A DNA stretch of 64,000 nt from Bacillus infantis (GCF_020171945.1 NZ_JAIVAP010000022.1:1-64000), one strand, 5' to 3'. Positions 1 to 8,480 are shown, numbered from the stretch's first letter. Program-made: numbers and translations. The notes: generated by a model not told the origin, from the sequence alone.

Positions 1-21
1 TAAAAGTTGACCACCCTCTTG

Positions 22-765
22 TTATTTCGAGTACGTCTCTTTGAGACGATAGCTTTCTCCATTCATAGGGATGATATGGGCCTTGTGGGTAACTCGATCC
101 AACAAGGCGGCGGTCATCTGTTCATCGTGAAATACTTCGGTCCACCTTCCGAACTCTCGGTTGCTGGTGATGATCATGCTTCCCCTCTCATATCGAGCAG
201 AAAAGAATTGAAACATTAACTCTGCTGCACGTTGGTGATAGGGGATATAGCCCAGTTCATCAATAATCACAACATCTGCAGTCAGCCATTGCTTTTCCAG
301 CTGGAGAAGTTTTTTCTCATCCTGGGCTTCCATCAACTCATTGGCTAGTCGGGCACCTGTGTAGTACTTCACTTTATGCCCCTGATTAATAGCTTCCTGG
401 CCCAAGGCAATGGATAAATGTGTTTTCCCGGTACCTGAATTTCCGATGAATAAAATATTTCTCCTCTGTCTAATGTAATCTCCTTGGAATATATCCAGTA
501 TACGTCTTTTAGGGACATGGGGAGCCTCCTCAAATCGGAAAGAGAGGAGGTCCTTATGAACCGGAAATTGTGCTTTATTCCGGGCAGATTCTATTTTTTT
601 CGCTTCCCTCTCAGCGACCTCAATTGATAAGAGGTGGTAGAGGAATTCTTCATACGTAATCTGCTGCTCAGTCGCTTCCCGAAGGTATGCATCAAGCTGC
701 GCACGAACAGTCGGGAGGCGGAGCCTTTTTAGATACTCGTCCATTTGATATCGATGTGAGTTCAA
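22..765 (-). CDS. istB: IS21 helper ATPase IstB
   Basis: A 247-residue AAA+ ATPase that helps the IstA transposase choose and capture target DNA. A Walker A motif, GNSGTGKTH, lies near residue 107 and a Walker B-type stretch ending in VVIIDELGY near residue 165. The N-terminal helical region (LRLPTVRAQLD) is typical of IstB. The length is normal and the frame is intact. It overlaps the end of istA by four bases (ATGA-type overlap), so translation is probably coupled. ClpA/DnaC-type loaders are relatives, but the IS21 context settles the call. Confidence 0.95.
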   Translation of the reverse strand: MNSHRYQMDEYLKRLRLPTVRAQLDAYLREATEQQITYEEFLYHLLSIEVAEREAKKIESARNKAQFPVHKDLLSFRFEEAPHVPKRRILDIFQGDYIRQRRNILFIGNSGTGKTHLSIALGQEAINQGHKVKYYTGARLANELMEAQDEKKLLQLEKQWLTADVVIIDELGYIPYHQRAAELMFQFFSARYERGSMIITSNREFGRWTEVFHDEQMTAALLDRVTHKAHIIPMNGESYRLKETYSK

Positions 766-2270
766 TGCATGTATCTCCCTTTCTGTAATAGTCCATCATA
801 CGAACTGAAAACGGGCGGTTTTACCGAAACAACTGGCCCGTTTTGATAATCGATGGGGGCCGGCCTTCCCATTTCCGGCTGAGTAAGTAAATAAATGAAA
901 TGCCTCGCATGTTCTGCTGTATATAATTGTTCGTGAAGACAGTTTTCCACCGCCAGGCCAATCGCTTCTTTTGAAAACTCCCGATGGAGTTTAAGTAATT
1001 TGATAAACTCTTTCCCATGTCCATATTTTGAAAGTGTCCGATTGTAGAATTCCTGATAGCTGACGGGCAGATCAGCCTTTCGCAGAGGCCGTGCATGTTG
1101 TATTGACCTCGGCTTTCTCTCCAGTTCATCAAGATAATGGTCCACCTCAAAAATTTCTTCGGAATGGTCGTAGGAACGCTCATGATTGGCAACACAGACA
1201 TCATCCAGCCAAATTTCAACTCTCTCTACATATGCCAATACCTCTGCGTCTTTCCTTCCCGAGTACCTTGTCGGTACGGAGTAATAATTTGTGTCAAAGT
1301 TCACAAGGGATAGGCTGTTGATCGTTGCTTTTATTTTCCTTGCGCAACGGTGGGTCCCTAGGATTGGCAATAGTGCTTCTTTCTCCTGAACAAAACGCTC
1401 CCCCACTTTTTCTTTTGTCCTTGGCACAGAGGAATTGTCGTATTGATCGCATTTTTCCTTAAGGTATTGATTTAGTTCCTCCAGGCTGCCCACTTGCGGG
1501 ACAGGGACCAAGAACTGAGACCTGGCTGTTTGGACCAATTTCTCCACCTGGCCTTTTTCATTTCCCTTGGCAGGAGCACAGTACTGGGAGTCAAACAGAT
1601 AGTGAGAACGGAATTGAGTGAACGCCTCCTGTTCTTCACGCTTTGTTCCCTCAAGGACCTTCTTAACAGCTGTCTTCATATTGTCGTACACTATTGTCTT
1701 CGGGACACCTCCAAAATAATCAAATGCATCGGCATGGCCTTGAAACAAAGCTTCTTGCCTTTGATGGCGAAAGACTTTAATAAAGATTTTCCGGCTGAAC
1801 AAAAGCCTCATACAGAAAAGCATTACTTTCATTTCAATCCCGTTCAAAAGGATGAAGACTTCGCCCCAATCAAACTGGGCAAACTCTCCGGGATCAAATT
1901 CCAACGGAATGGAGGACGCAGGGGGATTATGTTGCTGCTTATACTGGCGTACGAATCGGCGGATAGTAGATTCTCCACCCTTAAAGCCGTATTCATCTAC
2001 CAAGCGCCTGTGGATCTGCGCAGCACTGTGGCGCTGTTTTCTAGGGGCATGTTCATCCTCTTCCAACCAACGGAGGATGAGTGGTTTGACCGGATCAATC
2101 ACAGGATTAACCACTGGCTGGTTTCGTTGATACTTTGGAATTTCCGTTTGTTGCAGTGCTTTTCTAATTGTCTACCTAGATAAATTAAGATCTTTTGCTA
2201 ATTGCCGGATTGAACGCCCTTCTTTAAAATGCAGTTTTCTGATAAGCTCAATATTAGCCATCTTTAACAT
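762..2270 (-). pseudogene. istA: IS21 transposase IstA with an internal amber stop
   Basis: The DDE-type transposase of the element. The readable open frame from 2114 (GTG) is 450 residues and has the integrase-like core (GEFAQFDWGE, IVYDNMKTAV) plus a C-terminal Mu-type domain. In the same frame the gene extends back to an ATG at 2268-2270 behind a GGGAGG ribosome site. That stretch encodes a resolvase-like helix-turn-helix (KLHFKEGRSIRQLAKDLNLS) and is cut by TAG at 2172-2174, where CAG would be expected. The DNA-binding domain is therefore separated from the catalytic core. Restart at 2114 might make a truncated product; amber suppression or sequence error is also possible. Confidence 0.85.
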
Positions 2271-2330
2271 CCTTTTTCCTCCCAAATCATACAGTTCTCG
2301 ACAAACTAATGATAAGGGATGGGTGTTAAG

Positions 2331-2379
2331 GGTGGTCAACTTTTTAGTTAGCGAAAACCGCTAAAGTGGTCAACTTTTA
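2331..2379. repeat. IS21 right-end transposase-binding repeats
   Basis: The motif GTGGTCAACTTTT occurs at 2332-2344 and again at 2366-2378, and its reverse complement is at the left edge (1-14). Multiple end repeats of this kind are the usual IS21 transposase-binding sites. Seen directly; function follows from the family. Confidence 0.8.
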
Positions 2380-2393
2380 TTTTAGCGTTTACA

Positions 2394-3003
2394 TTCCCCC
2401 TGACCCTTGCAGCTCCTAATCAATAACGCCCGTTTTTGATAAAATTTTAATAATTTTGGAGTTATACCAAAGAAGTAATCGCCACTTCTACACAATATAT
2501 AGTGGTGTCGAAAAGTCTCTCATCACAACATGTTGATATAATGATAAATAGATTGATATAATTAGAATTATCTCGAAAGGAGGAATTCACCACTCGGAAA
2601 AAACTTTATGAAGGGAGGGGTCAATATGCAAAGAGGAATTAGCAAAGCAAGGATCAATAGCAAAATTCGAATTAGGGGTCCCGGTAGCAAAACGCGGAAA
2701 ACATACGCTAAGCAAATTTCTACATGAAGAAACCCGAGGTTTCCTACGCTAAGAGAATTTGGTTTTATTGGATAGAGTCAGGGAACTGCGGATTTACAAT
2801 TTTAAGACTTTTGATGCAAATCTTATGAGATGCTTTGAAAGTTATTTTTATCGGAATGTAACTTTGTATCAATAGATGAGGACATTGCAGCCATTTATCT
2901 ACCTATTTCTTTTCATGTTTTATAAATCAACATACGAAACTAGACTTTGTTAGATTGAATTAAAGACAGGATCATTAAGACATGAATAATAATAAAAAAA
3001 CCC
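2394..3003. other. Intergenic stretch with a possible gene remnant
   Basis: No complete gene seen. Positions 2621-2752 read in one frame as a protein-like fragment (includes AKFELGVPVAKRGKHTLSKF) that lacks a start codon and is preceded by a stop. It may be the tail of a gene truncated when the IS arrived. A good ribosome site (AAAGGAGGAATT) at about 2576-2587 has no matching long frame. Confidence 0.3.
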
Positions 3004-3034
3004 TTGAACCTTACGTTACGTAATGATTTATACT
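3004..3034 (+). promoter_or_regulatory. MerR-type promoter with 19-bp spacer and dyad
   Basis: TTGAAC (3004-3009) and TATACT (3029-3034) are separated by 19 bp, the overlong spacing that MerR-family activators correct. The spacer holds the dyad TTACGTTACGTAA (3011-3023). A second ACGTAAG-type half-site lies at 3050-3057. The gene behind the Hsp33-like ORF is a MerR regulator, so autoregulation is likely. Confidence 0.75.
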
Positions 3035-3069
3035 TAAGAAATAATAACTTACGTAAGGAATGATTTGGA

Positions 3070-3945
3070 ATGAAAAATCAAATAATAAAAACCCTGATCT
3101 TCAACAAACAAGTACGTCTTTACCTCATTAACAATAGTGAATTAATAAATGAAATACTTAACATTAATGCTAATTCAAGTAAAGTGATTAAAATGGCTGT
3201 AGCTAATTCACTGTCTGTCATAAGTTTACTATCTGCAACACTAAAAGGGGAACAACGTTTAAGTGTTACTCTCACCTTGAGCAATCCCAAAAGTAAAATT
3301 CACGCCGATACTGATGCTTATGGCAACATAAAGGGTTATGCAAATGAATTTTTGCTTTCACAAGACCAAGACAAATACTCAACAGTTAAAGAGCTTATTG
3401 GACTAAAAGGATCAATAAGAATGATAAAAGGCGTGAATATGAACCAATTTACAGGGATAACAAGTATGCCATATCAGGATATAGACAAAGACTTTTCTTA
3501 CTACTTTAAGCAAAGCGACCAAACTGATACTTTGATTAAAACTAATATTAACTTGAGAGAAAATAATGAAATTAAATATAGTTACGGTATATATGCACAA
3601 CTACTCCCACAATCCTCTAAGAATCTTTTGGAGCTTGTCGAAGAGAATTTTAAATGTTTGCAGCCTATTTTAGAAAATCTTAGCCTTTCAACAGAAGAAG
3701 AAATTATTAACACACTGAATCAATATTTTGGGGAAGCAGAGATCATCGGTCATAGCGCTACTCAATTTTTCTGTGGGTGTTCAAAAGATATGTTTTTCGG
3801 CTTATTGCATTCAATAGATAAGTTAGAATTAAAAGAGTATGTTCAGTCTGGCACACCAATAATATCAACATGTCAAATTTGCGGTAGAAACTACATATTC
3901 AATACGGAAGAAATTAAGCCCTATTTGGAGGAGTCTAATGGATAA
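3070..3945 (+). CDS. hslO: Hsp33-like redox-regulated chaperone
   Basis: A 291-residue protein resembling Hsp33, the holdase chaperone switched on by oxidation of a zinc-bound cysteine cluster. The diagnostic C-terminal pattern is present: CxC at residues 235/237 (FFCGCS) and CxxC at 268/271 (CQIC). The length matches the family. The ATG at 3070 follows AAGGAATGATTTGGA. The stop overlaps the downstream MerR gene (3938), so the two form an operon behind a 19-bp-spaced MerR promoter. This is probably an accessory copy beside the chromosomal hslO, placed under a dedicated regulator. The inducing signal cannot be read from sequence. Confidence 0.85.
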   Translation: MKNQIIKTLIFNKQVRLYLINNSELINEILNINANSSKVIKMAVANSLSVISLLSATLKGEQRLSVTLTLSNPKSKIHADTDAYGNIKGYANEFLLSQDQDKYSTVKELIGLKGSIRMIKGVNMNQFTGITSMPYQDIDKDFSYYFKQSDQTDTLIKTNINLRENNEIKYSYGIYAQLLPQSSKNLLELVEENFKCLQPILENLSLSTEEEIINTLNQYFGEAEIIGHSATQFFCGCSKDMFFGLLHSIDKLELKEYVQSGTPIISTCQICGRNYIFNTEEIKPYLEESNG

Positions 3946-4672
3946 GTACTGGAAGGTTGGAGAAATTGCTGAAATCACAGGATTATCTATTAGGACTTTA
4001 AGATATTATGACCAAATTAAACTATTAAGCCCTTCCGAATATACAAAATCAGGACACCGCAGATACTCTCATGAAGATATACAAAGGCTGGTTGAAATAC
4101 TTTCTTTAAAACAAATGGGGTTTTCTTTGGATGATATTAAAGGTTTAAAAGAAAAGGATAATAATTCAACTATACTAAATACTCTTGGTAACCAAATTGA
4201 GAGCATAAAATCAGATATTGAAATCCAACAACAACTCTTAAAGCAATTAGAGAGTGTACATGATGAATTTACTAACTCTAATAAAGACTTTGTTTCATTA
4301 CAGAACTTAACAGCACTATTTGAACTCATGAAAGTAAGCCAGTCCAATTATTTTAGTCAGAATCAAATAGACATGATGAGAAATCATTATCATTCTATTG
4401 ATGAAAAGACACTTCGAAATAAAGAAAAAGAGTTTACTCTTATTTTAAATAAATTGAGAATAAAAAAAGAAAGTGGAGCGTCCGTTTCTAATTCTGAAGT
4501 TCAGAGTTTAGCAAGAAGGTGGCAACAGATAATTTATTCAATTTCTCCTAATAATATTGAATTTCAAAAAAACGCAGAACGTTATTACGCCGAAAACCCA
4601 GATATTGCTTCAAGGGTTGGCGTTGAGCCTTCTTTATATAAGTATATCCAAGATGCTTTATTAGACTCATAA
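3938..4672 (+). CDS. MerR-family transcriptional regulator with long C-terminal domain
   Basis: A 244-residue regulator. The N-terminal MerR winged helix is clear (VGEIAEITGLSIRTLRYYDQ, then HRRYSHEDIQRL), followed by a coiled-coil region (about residues 75-115) and a C-terminal all-alpha domain of TipAS style. No conserved metal-binding cysteines are seen, so a small organic ligand or protein signal is more likely than a metal. It starts inside the end of the Hsp33-like gene. Its probable target is the promoter at 3004-3034. Confidence 0.85.
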   Translation: MDKYWKVGEIAEITGLSIRTLRYYDQIKLLSPSEYTKSGHRRYSHEDIQRLVEILSLKQMGFSLDDIKGLKEKDNNSTILNTLGNQIESIKSDIEIQQQLLKQLESVHDEFTNSNKDFVSLQNLTALFELMKVSQSNYFSQNQIDMMRNHYHSIDEKTLRNKEKEFTLILNKLRIKKESGASVSNSEVQSLARRWQQIIYSISPNNIEFQKNAERYYAENPDIASRVGVEPSLYKYIQDALLDS

Positions 4673-4744
4673 AAACACTTTTAAAAGGTAGTGTTTCTCT
4701 ACTTCTTATAAAACTAAGGAGGATGTGGTTTAATAAATAATTCT

Positions 4745-4785
4745 AAAAAAGTTGATTCCTGAACGTAAAGGATTCGACTTTTTCA
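4745..4785 (+). terminator. Intrinsic terminator of the Hsp33-MerR operon
   Basis: Arms AAAAAGTTGATTCCT and AGGATTCGACTTTTT pair with two mismatches across a 7-nt loop; the distal arm ends in a T run. Confidence 0.75.
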
Positions 4786-4934
4786 TACTGAAATTTTCTT
4801 AATGTTGTAAATCCGCATTTTTCTTATTGAACCCCTAAATTAGATAATTCATCAATAATGAACCGAAATCTTTTGATTTTATAAAAAACGAATTCGGTTT
4901 TTTATTTATGCTAAAGGCTAAGCCCATTTTTTAT

Positions 4935-4965
4935 TTGACATTAACGTTGCGTAATACCTTAACCT
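4935..4965 (+). promoter_or_regulatory. Possible MerR-type promoter
   Basis: TTGACA (4935-4940) followed after 19 bp by TAACCT (4960-4965), just upstream of a MerR-like gene. The -10 is weak, as expected for an activator-dependent or autorepressed MerR promoter. Confidence 0.45.
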
Positions 4966-4987
4966 TGTAATGTGGAGGTGAATTACG

Positions 4988-5266
4988 CTGCTTACAACTG
5001 GGGAAGTTTATAAAATAACTGGACTTACTGAACGCTCTATACGATACTATTCTAATTTAAATTTGTTGAAAGCTAATAAGAATGACAATGGTCAATTGGT
5101 TTTATTCAAGTCCGATTTAGAAAAAATTGTGCAAATCCTCGCTGCAAAAATAACAGGTTATAAACTTAAAGATTTAATAGATCGACAACCTTCATTAAAA
5201 CATCTAGTCCAAAGCTTGCCTCAAAAGCTTCAAAAGTGCTTCAAAATAAGAGCTCAAGCAAAATAG
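4988..5266 (+). CDS. Small MerR-like DNA-binding protein, apparent CTG start, possible frameshifted tail
   Basis: The frame read from 4988 gives LLTTGEVYKITGLTERSIRY, a clear MerR helix-turn-helix, then about 70 more residues. No ATG, GTG or TTG lies before the domain. The codon seven bases behind GGAGGTG is CTG (4988-4990), so initiation at CTG, or loss of an ATG, is inferred. The C-terminus in this frame looks unnatural. The +2 frame from about 5205 instead reads a family-like tail (ASKASKVLQNKSSSKIAKSL) ending at TAG 5317-5319, which suggests a frameshift near 5200. A working truncated regulator, a frameshifted fusion or a pseudogene are all possible. Confidence 0.55.
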   Translation: MLTTGEVYKITGLTERSIRYYSNLNLLKANKNDNGQLVLFKSDLEKIVQILAAKITGYKLKDLIDRQPSLKHLVQSLPQKLQKCFKIRAQAK

Positions 5267-5336
5267 CAAAAAGCTTGGCTGGATCTGTGTTAGCTCAATC
5301 TAGAACTAAGGTTAAATAGAAAATCCAATAAATAAG

Positions 5337-5372
5337 GAAAATCACCTCTTAATTAAGGGGTGATTTTTTATT
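5337..5372 (+). terminator. Intrinsic terminator
   Basis: AAAATCACCTCTT / AAGGGGTGATTTT around an AATT loop, followed by T residues. It closes the small MerR-like gene. Confidence 0.8.
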
Positions 5373-5528
5373 GCTTTAATTCTCCACATTATTGTTATAA
5401 ATCTAAAGTACGGTCTATACTAGTTACTTAAATTTTAGAGACATAAACTAATGTCCTGATGAATATAATGGTACGTAAGGAACTATAAGATAATAATAGA
5501 ATAAATTTCAAAAAAAACCCTCAAGCTA

Positions 5529-5557
5529 TTGACCTAGCAAAATAAATTTGGTATATT
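5529..5557 (+). promoter_or_regulatory. Sigma-A type promoter
   Basis: TTGACC (5529-5534), 17-bp spacer, TATATT (5552-5557). Transcription would start near 5564 and run into the structured leader and the membrane-protein gene. Confidence 0.7.
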
Positions 5558-5563
5558 TTGAGA

Positions 5564-5739
5564 CGATAGGCAAAAAATACGTTCTTTTTTTTCGACTAGG
5601 AGCCAAAGGTAAAAAAAATAAGCCTTAAGGCTTTTTTCTTGCTGCCGTCCTCCAGGGTACGTAAATCCCTGTTTCCATAGATCTGGCTTAGAATTGACGG
5701 TTCGAAGCCAAAAAATAATGAAAGGAAGCTGATGTTAAA
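5564..5739 (+). ncRNA. Structured leader with internal terminator (possible attenuator or small RNA)
   Basis: Between a good promoter and the gene at 5798 lies a leader with a purine-rich 5' half, a terminator-like hairpin AAGCC-TTAA-GGCTT followed by TTTTTC (5618-5639), and a second hairpin CAGGG...CCCTG (about 5656-5674). The outer segments GACG..GGCA (about 5562-5573) and TGCT..CGTC (about 5642-5651) can pair around the terminator. The layout fits either a ~75-nt small RNA or a riboswitch-like attenuator. I do not recognise a known class. Confidence 0.4.
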
Positions 5740-5817
5740 ATGCAGTACCTAAAGTTTATGTCCCTTCAGCAAAAATGGTGGAAGGGAGGAAGCTTAAATG
5801 AAGAAGAAAGTTTTTAA
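5740..5817 (+). CDS. Possible 25-residue leader peptide
   Basis: ATG at 5740 behind AAAGGAAG encodes MQYLKFMSLQQKWWKGGSLN plus five residues. It ends 20 bases inside the next gene, and the ribosome site of that gene (GGGAGGAAGC) lies within it. This arrangement permits translational coupling. Too short for a function call; it could be chance. Confidence 0.35.
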   Translation: MQYLKFMSLQQKWWKGGSLNEEESF

Positions 5818-6061
5818 TTTCATATTCACTACAGCCGTAGCAAACACCGTCTGGCATTTCATAGATGTATATGGCACAGAGTACACTTGGGACATGCCAG
5901 CATCATTATTGACTAACATTTTCTTCGGCTATTGGGGTACACAAGTGGTTATATTGTTGGTAGCAATATACCTCTTGTACTTCCTATTTGTTACAGTAGA
6001 CAAATGGCACCAAAACAAACTGGACAAGGCCGTTGAAAAGGCGCTACAAAAACACTTATAA
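5798..6061 (+). CDS. Small membrane protein, function unknown
   Basis: An 87-residue protein with strong ribosome site GGGAGGAAGC. An N-terminal amphipathic/hydrophobic stretch (VFNFIFTTAVANTVWHF) is followed by a clear membrane segment (VVILLVAIYLLYFLFVTV, about residues 51-68) and a charged lysine-rich tail (KWHQNKLDKAVEKALQKHL). I do not recognise the family. It is a single-gene unit with its own promoter, structured leader and terminator, which suggests dedicated control. Confidence 0.7.
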   Translation: MKKKVFNFIFTTAVANTVWHFIDVYGTEYTWDMPASLLTNIFFGYWGTQVVILLVAIYLLYFLFVTVDKWHQNKLDKAVEKALQKHL

Positions 6062-6068
6062 ATATAGT

Positions 6069-6109
6069 CTATTCCTGAACCGGTCGCACGGTTCGGGAAT
6101 ACTTTTTTA
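6069..6109 (+). terminator. Intrinsic terminator
   Basis: TATTCCTGAACCG / CGGTTCGGGAATA around GTCGCA, followed by CTTTTTT. One of the strongest hairpins in the window. Confidence 0.9.
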
Positions 6110-6534
6110 AATTTTATTCAGGTTAGTTACTAACTAGTACGATGATATCACAATATATTAGCTAAATTCAACAATAAACATTAAAAAACAACGAAAAGTA
6201 TAGTATATAGGAGTAAAAATAAAATTAACAATTAAAATTTAATTATTAATTAGAACTAAAATTAACAATACCTTAAATATCCTTTTGCGCCATTTTTTAA
6301 ACACATAATACCTTTTTATTAAGATAAACAACGAAAACAACTTTTATACAATATTAATGAAAAACTCTAAGAAATTATTTATTATTAACAAACAAGGTTA
6401 CTCTTTCTTAGACAAAATGGCTAATAAACAAATAAATATTTCCAAAGTCTCCCCTTAAGATATCTCACTTTATCCCTCTCATGCCAAAACCTCACTAATT
6501 ACAACATGTATGGAGAGGGCTACAATAAGTTGGG
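6110..6534. other. AT-rich intergenic stretch
   Basis: About 420 bases, very rich in A and T, without an ORF or a clear hairpin. Only the upstream region of the ligase gene is expected here. Confidence 0.5.
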
Positions 6535-6543
6535 GTGATCCAT

Positions 6544-7377
6544 TTGTATATTTCTCCTATGCTGCTACACAAATCAAATGCAGCCTTTTCCGATTCTAAT
6601 TTCCTAACAGAACTTAAGCTCGATGGCATAAGACTAACCCTTTCTAAATTTGATGGAAAGGTAAAATTATATACTCGTCACAAAAACGAAGTGACAGCAA
6701 AATTCAAAGAATTAATTACAATAGATATTCCGGACGGAACAATGCTGGACGGTGAAATCATTGTAACGGATCAGGATGGAAAACCAGACTTTGAAGCAAT
6801 GATGGAACGCTTTATGTCCTCAAAGTCTGGCCATCCAATTCAATACTGTGTTTTCGACCTCCTATACTACAAGGGCGAAAACACGATGCTTAAGCCTTTA
6901 TATGAACGAAAAGCATTGTTGGAGGGCATCCTCCCAACGGACGATAAAATCGTTTATGTACAGCATTTAGAAGGGCACGGCCAACAATATTTTGACTTGA
7001 TCAAAGAACAAGAGCTTGAGGGCATTGTTCTAAAAAAGATGGATTCCATATATAGCCCTGGAACTCGTTCCGATCAATGGCTCAAAGTGATCAACTATCA
7101 ATACACGAACATATGGGTCACAGGCCTAAGAAAGAATAAATTTGGTGTGCTGCTATCTTTTGAAGATGGTTCGCCAGCCGGCATAATGGAGTTTATGAAG
7201 CCAGCAGATCGGAAGAGGTTGTATGAGGAATACCGGAGATATGTCCGTACAGAAACTGAAGATTTTATATATCTAGACCCTAAATTAAAAGGTATCGTTA
7301 AATACCGTAATCTAACCAAAAAAGGATATTTGCGCATCCCTTCATTTGAACAATGGATAGCCAAGAGCCCCTGTTAA
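6544..7377 (+). CDS. ATP-dependent DNA ligase
   Basis: A 277-residue ligase consisting of an adenylation domain plus an OB fold, similar to the ligase part of LigD-like and stand-alone bacterial ATP-ligases. The nucleotidyl lysine is Lys25 in LKLDGIR (motif I). The motif III-like DGTMLDGEII, motif IV EGIVLKK and motif V WLKVINYQY follow in order. I chose TTG at 6544 because GGGGTGATC precedes it and homologues start with a YISPM-type sequence; GTG at 6535 would add three residues. Likely role: sealing nicks during repair, or processing of plasmid DNA. It is a single gene with its own terminator. Confidence 0.9.
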   Translation: MYISPMLLHKSNAAFSDSNFLTELKLDGIRLTLSKFDGKVKLYTRHKNEVTAKFKELITIDIPDGTMLDGEIIVTDQDGKPDFEAMMERFMSSKSGHPIQYCVFDLLYYKGENTMLKPLYERKALLEGILPTDDKIVYVQHLEGHGQQYFDLIKEQELEGIVLKKMDSIYSPGTRSDQWLKVINYQYTNIWVTGLRKNKFGVLLSFEDGSPAGIMEFMKPADRKRLYEEYRRYVRTETEDFIYLDPKLKGIVKYRNLTKKGYLRIPSFEQWIAKSPC

Positions 7378-7397
7378 TTCAGGGCGCTTTTTATTTT
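7362..7397 (+). terminator. Intrinsic terminator of the ligase gene
   Basis: GCCCCTG-TTAATT-CAGGGCGC followed by TTTTTATTTTT. The proximal arm overlaps the end of the coding region. Confidence 0.8.
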
Positions 7398-7403
7398 TCT
7401 CAA

Positions 7404-7431
7404 GAAAAAAGAACCGCCTTAAAGCGGTCTT
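7404..7431 (-). terminator. Intrinsic terminator of the AbrB-like gene
   Basis: Minus-strand AAGACCGC-TTTAA-GGCGGTT followed by CTTTTTT. Confidence 0.85.
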
Positions 7432-7435
7432 GTTA

Positions 7436-7711
7436 CTAAGAATGCACAACCTCTTTTTTTAGCTCTTTCATCAATTCTTCGATTCCATCGGGGCTTAATA
7501 CAATGTTTCCAAATCGTTTATTTTTGTCGGTGACTTTTCCTGTTATGGCACAAGCCATTTCATCTTTAAATTTCTGTAGAATGATCAGATCATCTTCAAC
7601 AAAAATCTCAACAGGATCCCTTTCCTTTATATCCAAGGCTCTACGAAGCTCTTTTGGAATCACAATCCGGCCAAGGTCATCCGTTCTCCTAACAACACCT
7701 GTACTTTTCAT
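7436..7711 (-). CDS. AbrB-family transition-state regulator
   Basis: A 91-residue protein with the AbrB/SpoVT swapped-hairpin DNA-binding domain at its N-terminus (STGVVRRTDDLGRIVIPKEL) and the usual AbrB C-terminal part. The length and layout match AbrB/Abh of Bacillus. AbrB proteins repress post-exponential genes; in pLS20- and pXO-type plasmids such copies adjust plasmid or host transition-state expression. It sits immediately downstream of the conjugation operon's hydrolase, with its own terminator. Which promoters it binds is not visible. Confidence 0.9.
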   Translation of the reverse strand: MKSTGVVRRTDDLGRIVIPKELRRALDIKERDPVEIFVEDDLIILQKFKDEMACAITGKVTDKNKRFGNIVLSPDGIEELMKELKKEVVHS

Positions 7712-7751
7712 ACTTCAACCATCCTCGCTCTTATTTTATCTTCCCAGTACT

Positions 7752-8480
7752 TCAAATACGTCTAACACGACCATTAAAAGTATTCTTCCAATAATCATTT
7801 GTCATATCAGCAATTGCCACTCCTGTAGAATCTTGAGCCCCTATAAACTTCCCATTACCGACATAAATACCAACATGTCCATCCGTTTTATAAGTATCAA
7901 AGAATACTAGGTCACCAGGCTTCATTTCATTCGGAGAAACAGGTTTCCCTAGATGTTTTAAAGTTTCAGTGCTGGTGGAAGATAACGGACCTAAGTTGAC
8001 ACCTACTTGAGTAAACGCCCAATGGACGAAGCTAGAACAATCAAAGCGTCCTCTTAATATGTCATTTTGATTCCTTCCCCCACCAAAGACATATACTGAG
8101 TTTCCTATCCACTTACGGCCAACGTCCGCGACTTCTACACCACTAAGCCCTTCTGTACCACCAATTGCAATATATCCCTTTACATAAGAATCGGCAAAGC
8201 CCAACACTTCTTCTACATACCAATCTGCATGATTATAAGCAAAGACTGCTTCCCGAATACGCCCTTCGGCTGCACCGTTTGCAGCTAAATATTTTGCTGC
8301 GGCAAATATAGCATCTTCTAGATCATTGGGATCTGCTTTTCCGTCTCCGTCACCGTCAACACCATAGCCCCCATACTTCGCAATTACAGAAGGGTTGGTT
8401 AATTCAGACTGAGGTATATTTCCTCTTCCTAATCCACCACAAGAAGGATGGCCCCAGCCAACCCATGTGCAAGGCATAAA
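7752..8480 (-). CDS. 3' exon of conjugation cell-wall hydrolase (muramidase end + NlpC/P60)
   Basis: Second exon of a gene split by the group II intron at 8481-11006. Joined to the 5' exon at 11007 it restores one frame (...GATGHMQ|FMPCTWVGWG...) and a 398-residue CwlT-like enzyme. This exon carries the rest of the N-acetylmuramidase domain and a C-terminal NlpC/P60 endopeptidase with catalytic Cys in RGRFDCSSFVHW and His in KTDGHVGIYVG. CwlT-like proteins of ICEBs1/Tn916-type systems cut peptidoglycan to let the secretion channel through. The unspliced frame starting in the intron (8630) is an artefact. Confidence 0.93.
   Translation of the reverse strand, partial: FMPCTWVGWGHPSCGGLGRGNIPQSELTNPSVIAKYGGYGVDGDGDGKADPNDLEDAIFAAAKYLAANGAAEGRIREAVFAYNHADWYVEEVLGFADSYVKGYIAIGGTEGLSGVEVADVGRKWIGNSVYVFGGGRNQNDILRGRFDCSSFVHWAFTQVGVNLGPLSSTSTETLKHLGKPVSPNEMKPGDLVFFDTYKTDGHVGIYVGNGKFIGAQDSTGVAIADMTNDYWKNTFNGRVRRI

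Larger units (their letters stand above)
1..2393 (-). mobile_element. IS21-family insertion sequence, left tip cut by window edge
   Basis: Carries the two-gene istA/istB arrangement of IS21 elements on the minus strand. The right terminus reads inward from 2393 as TGTAAACGC and is followed by two copies of the motif AAAAGTTGACCAC. The same motif opens the window at positions 1-14, so the left end should lie about 13 bases outside the window. The element is probably immobile on its own, because istA has an in-frame stop. Target duplication cannot be checked from here. Confidence 0.9.

Noticed and set aside
5564-5680. Class I cyclic-di-GMP riboswitch
   Set aside because: A GGCAAA and AGCCAAAGG-like wording is present, but the conserved GNRA loop and receptor arrangement cannot be found.
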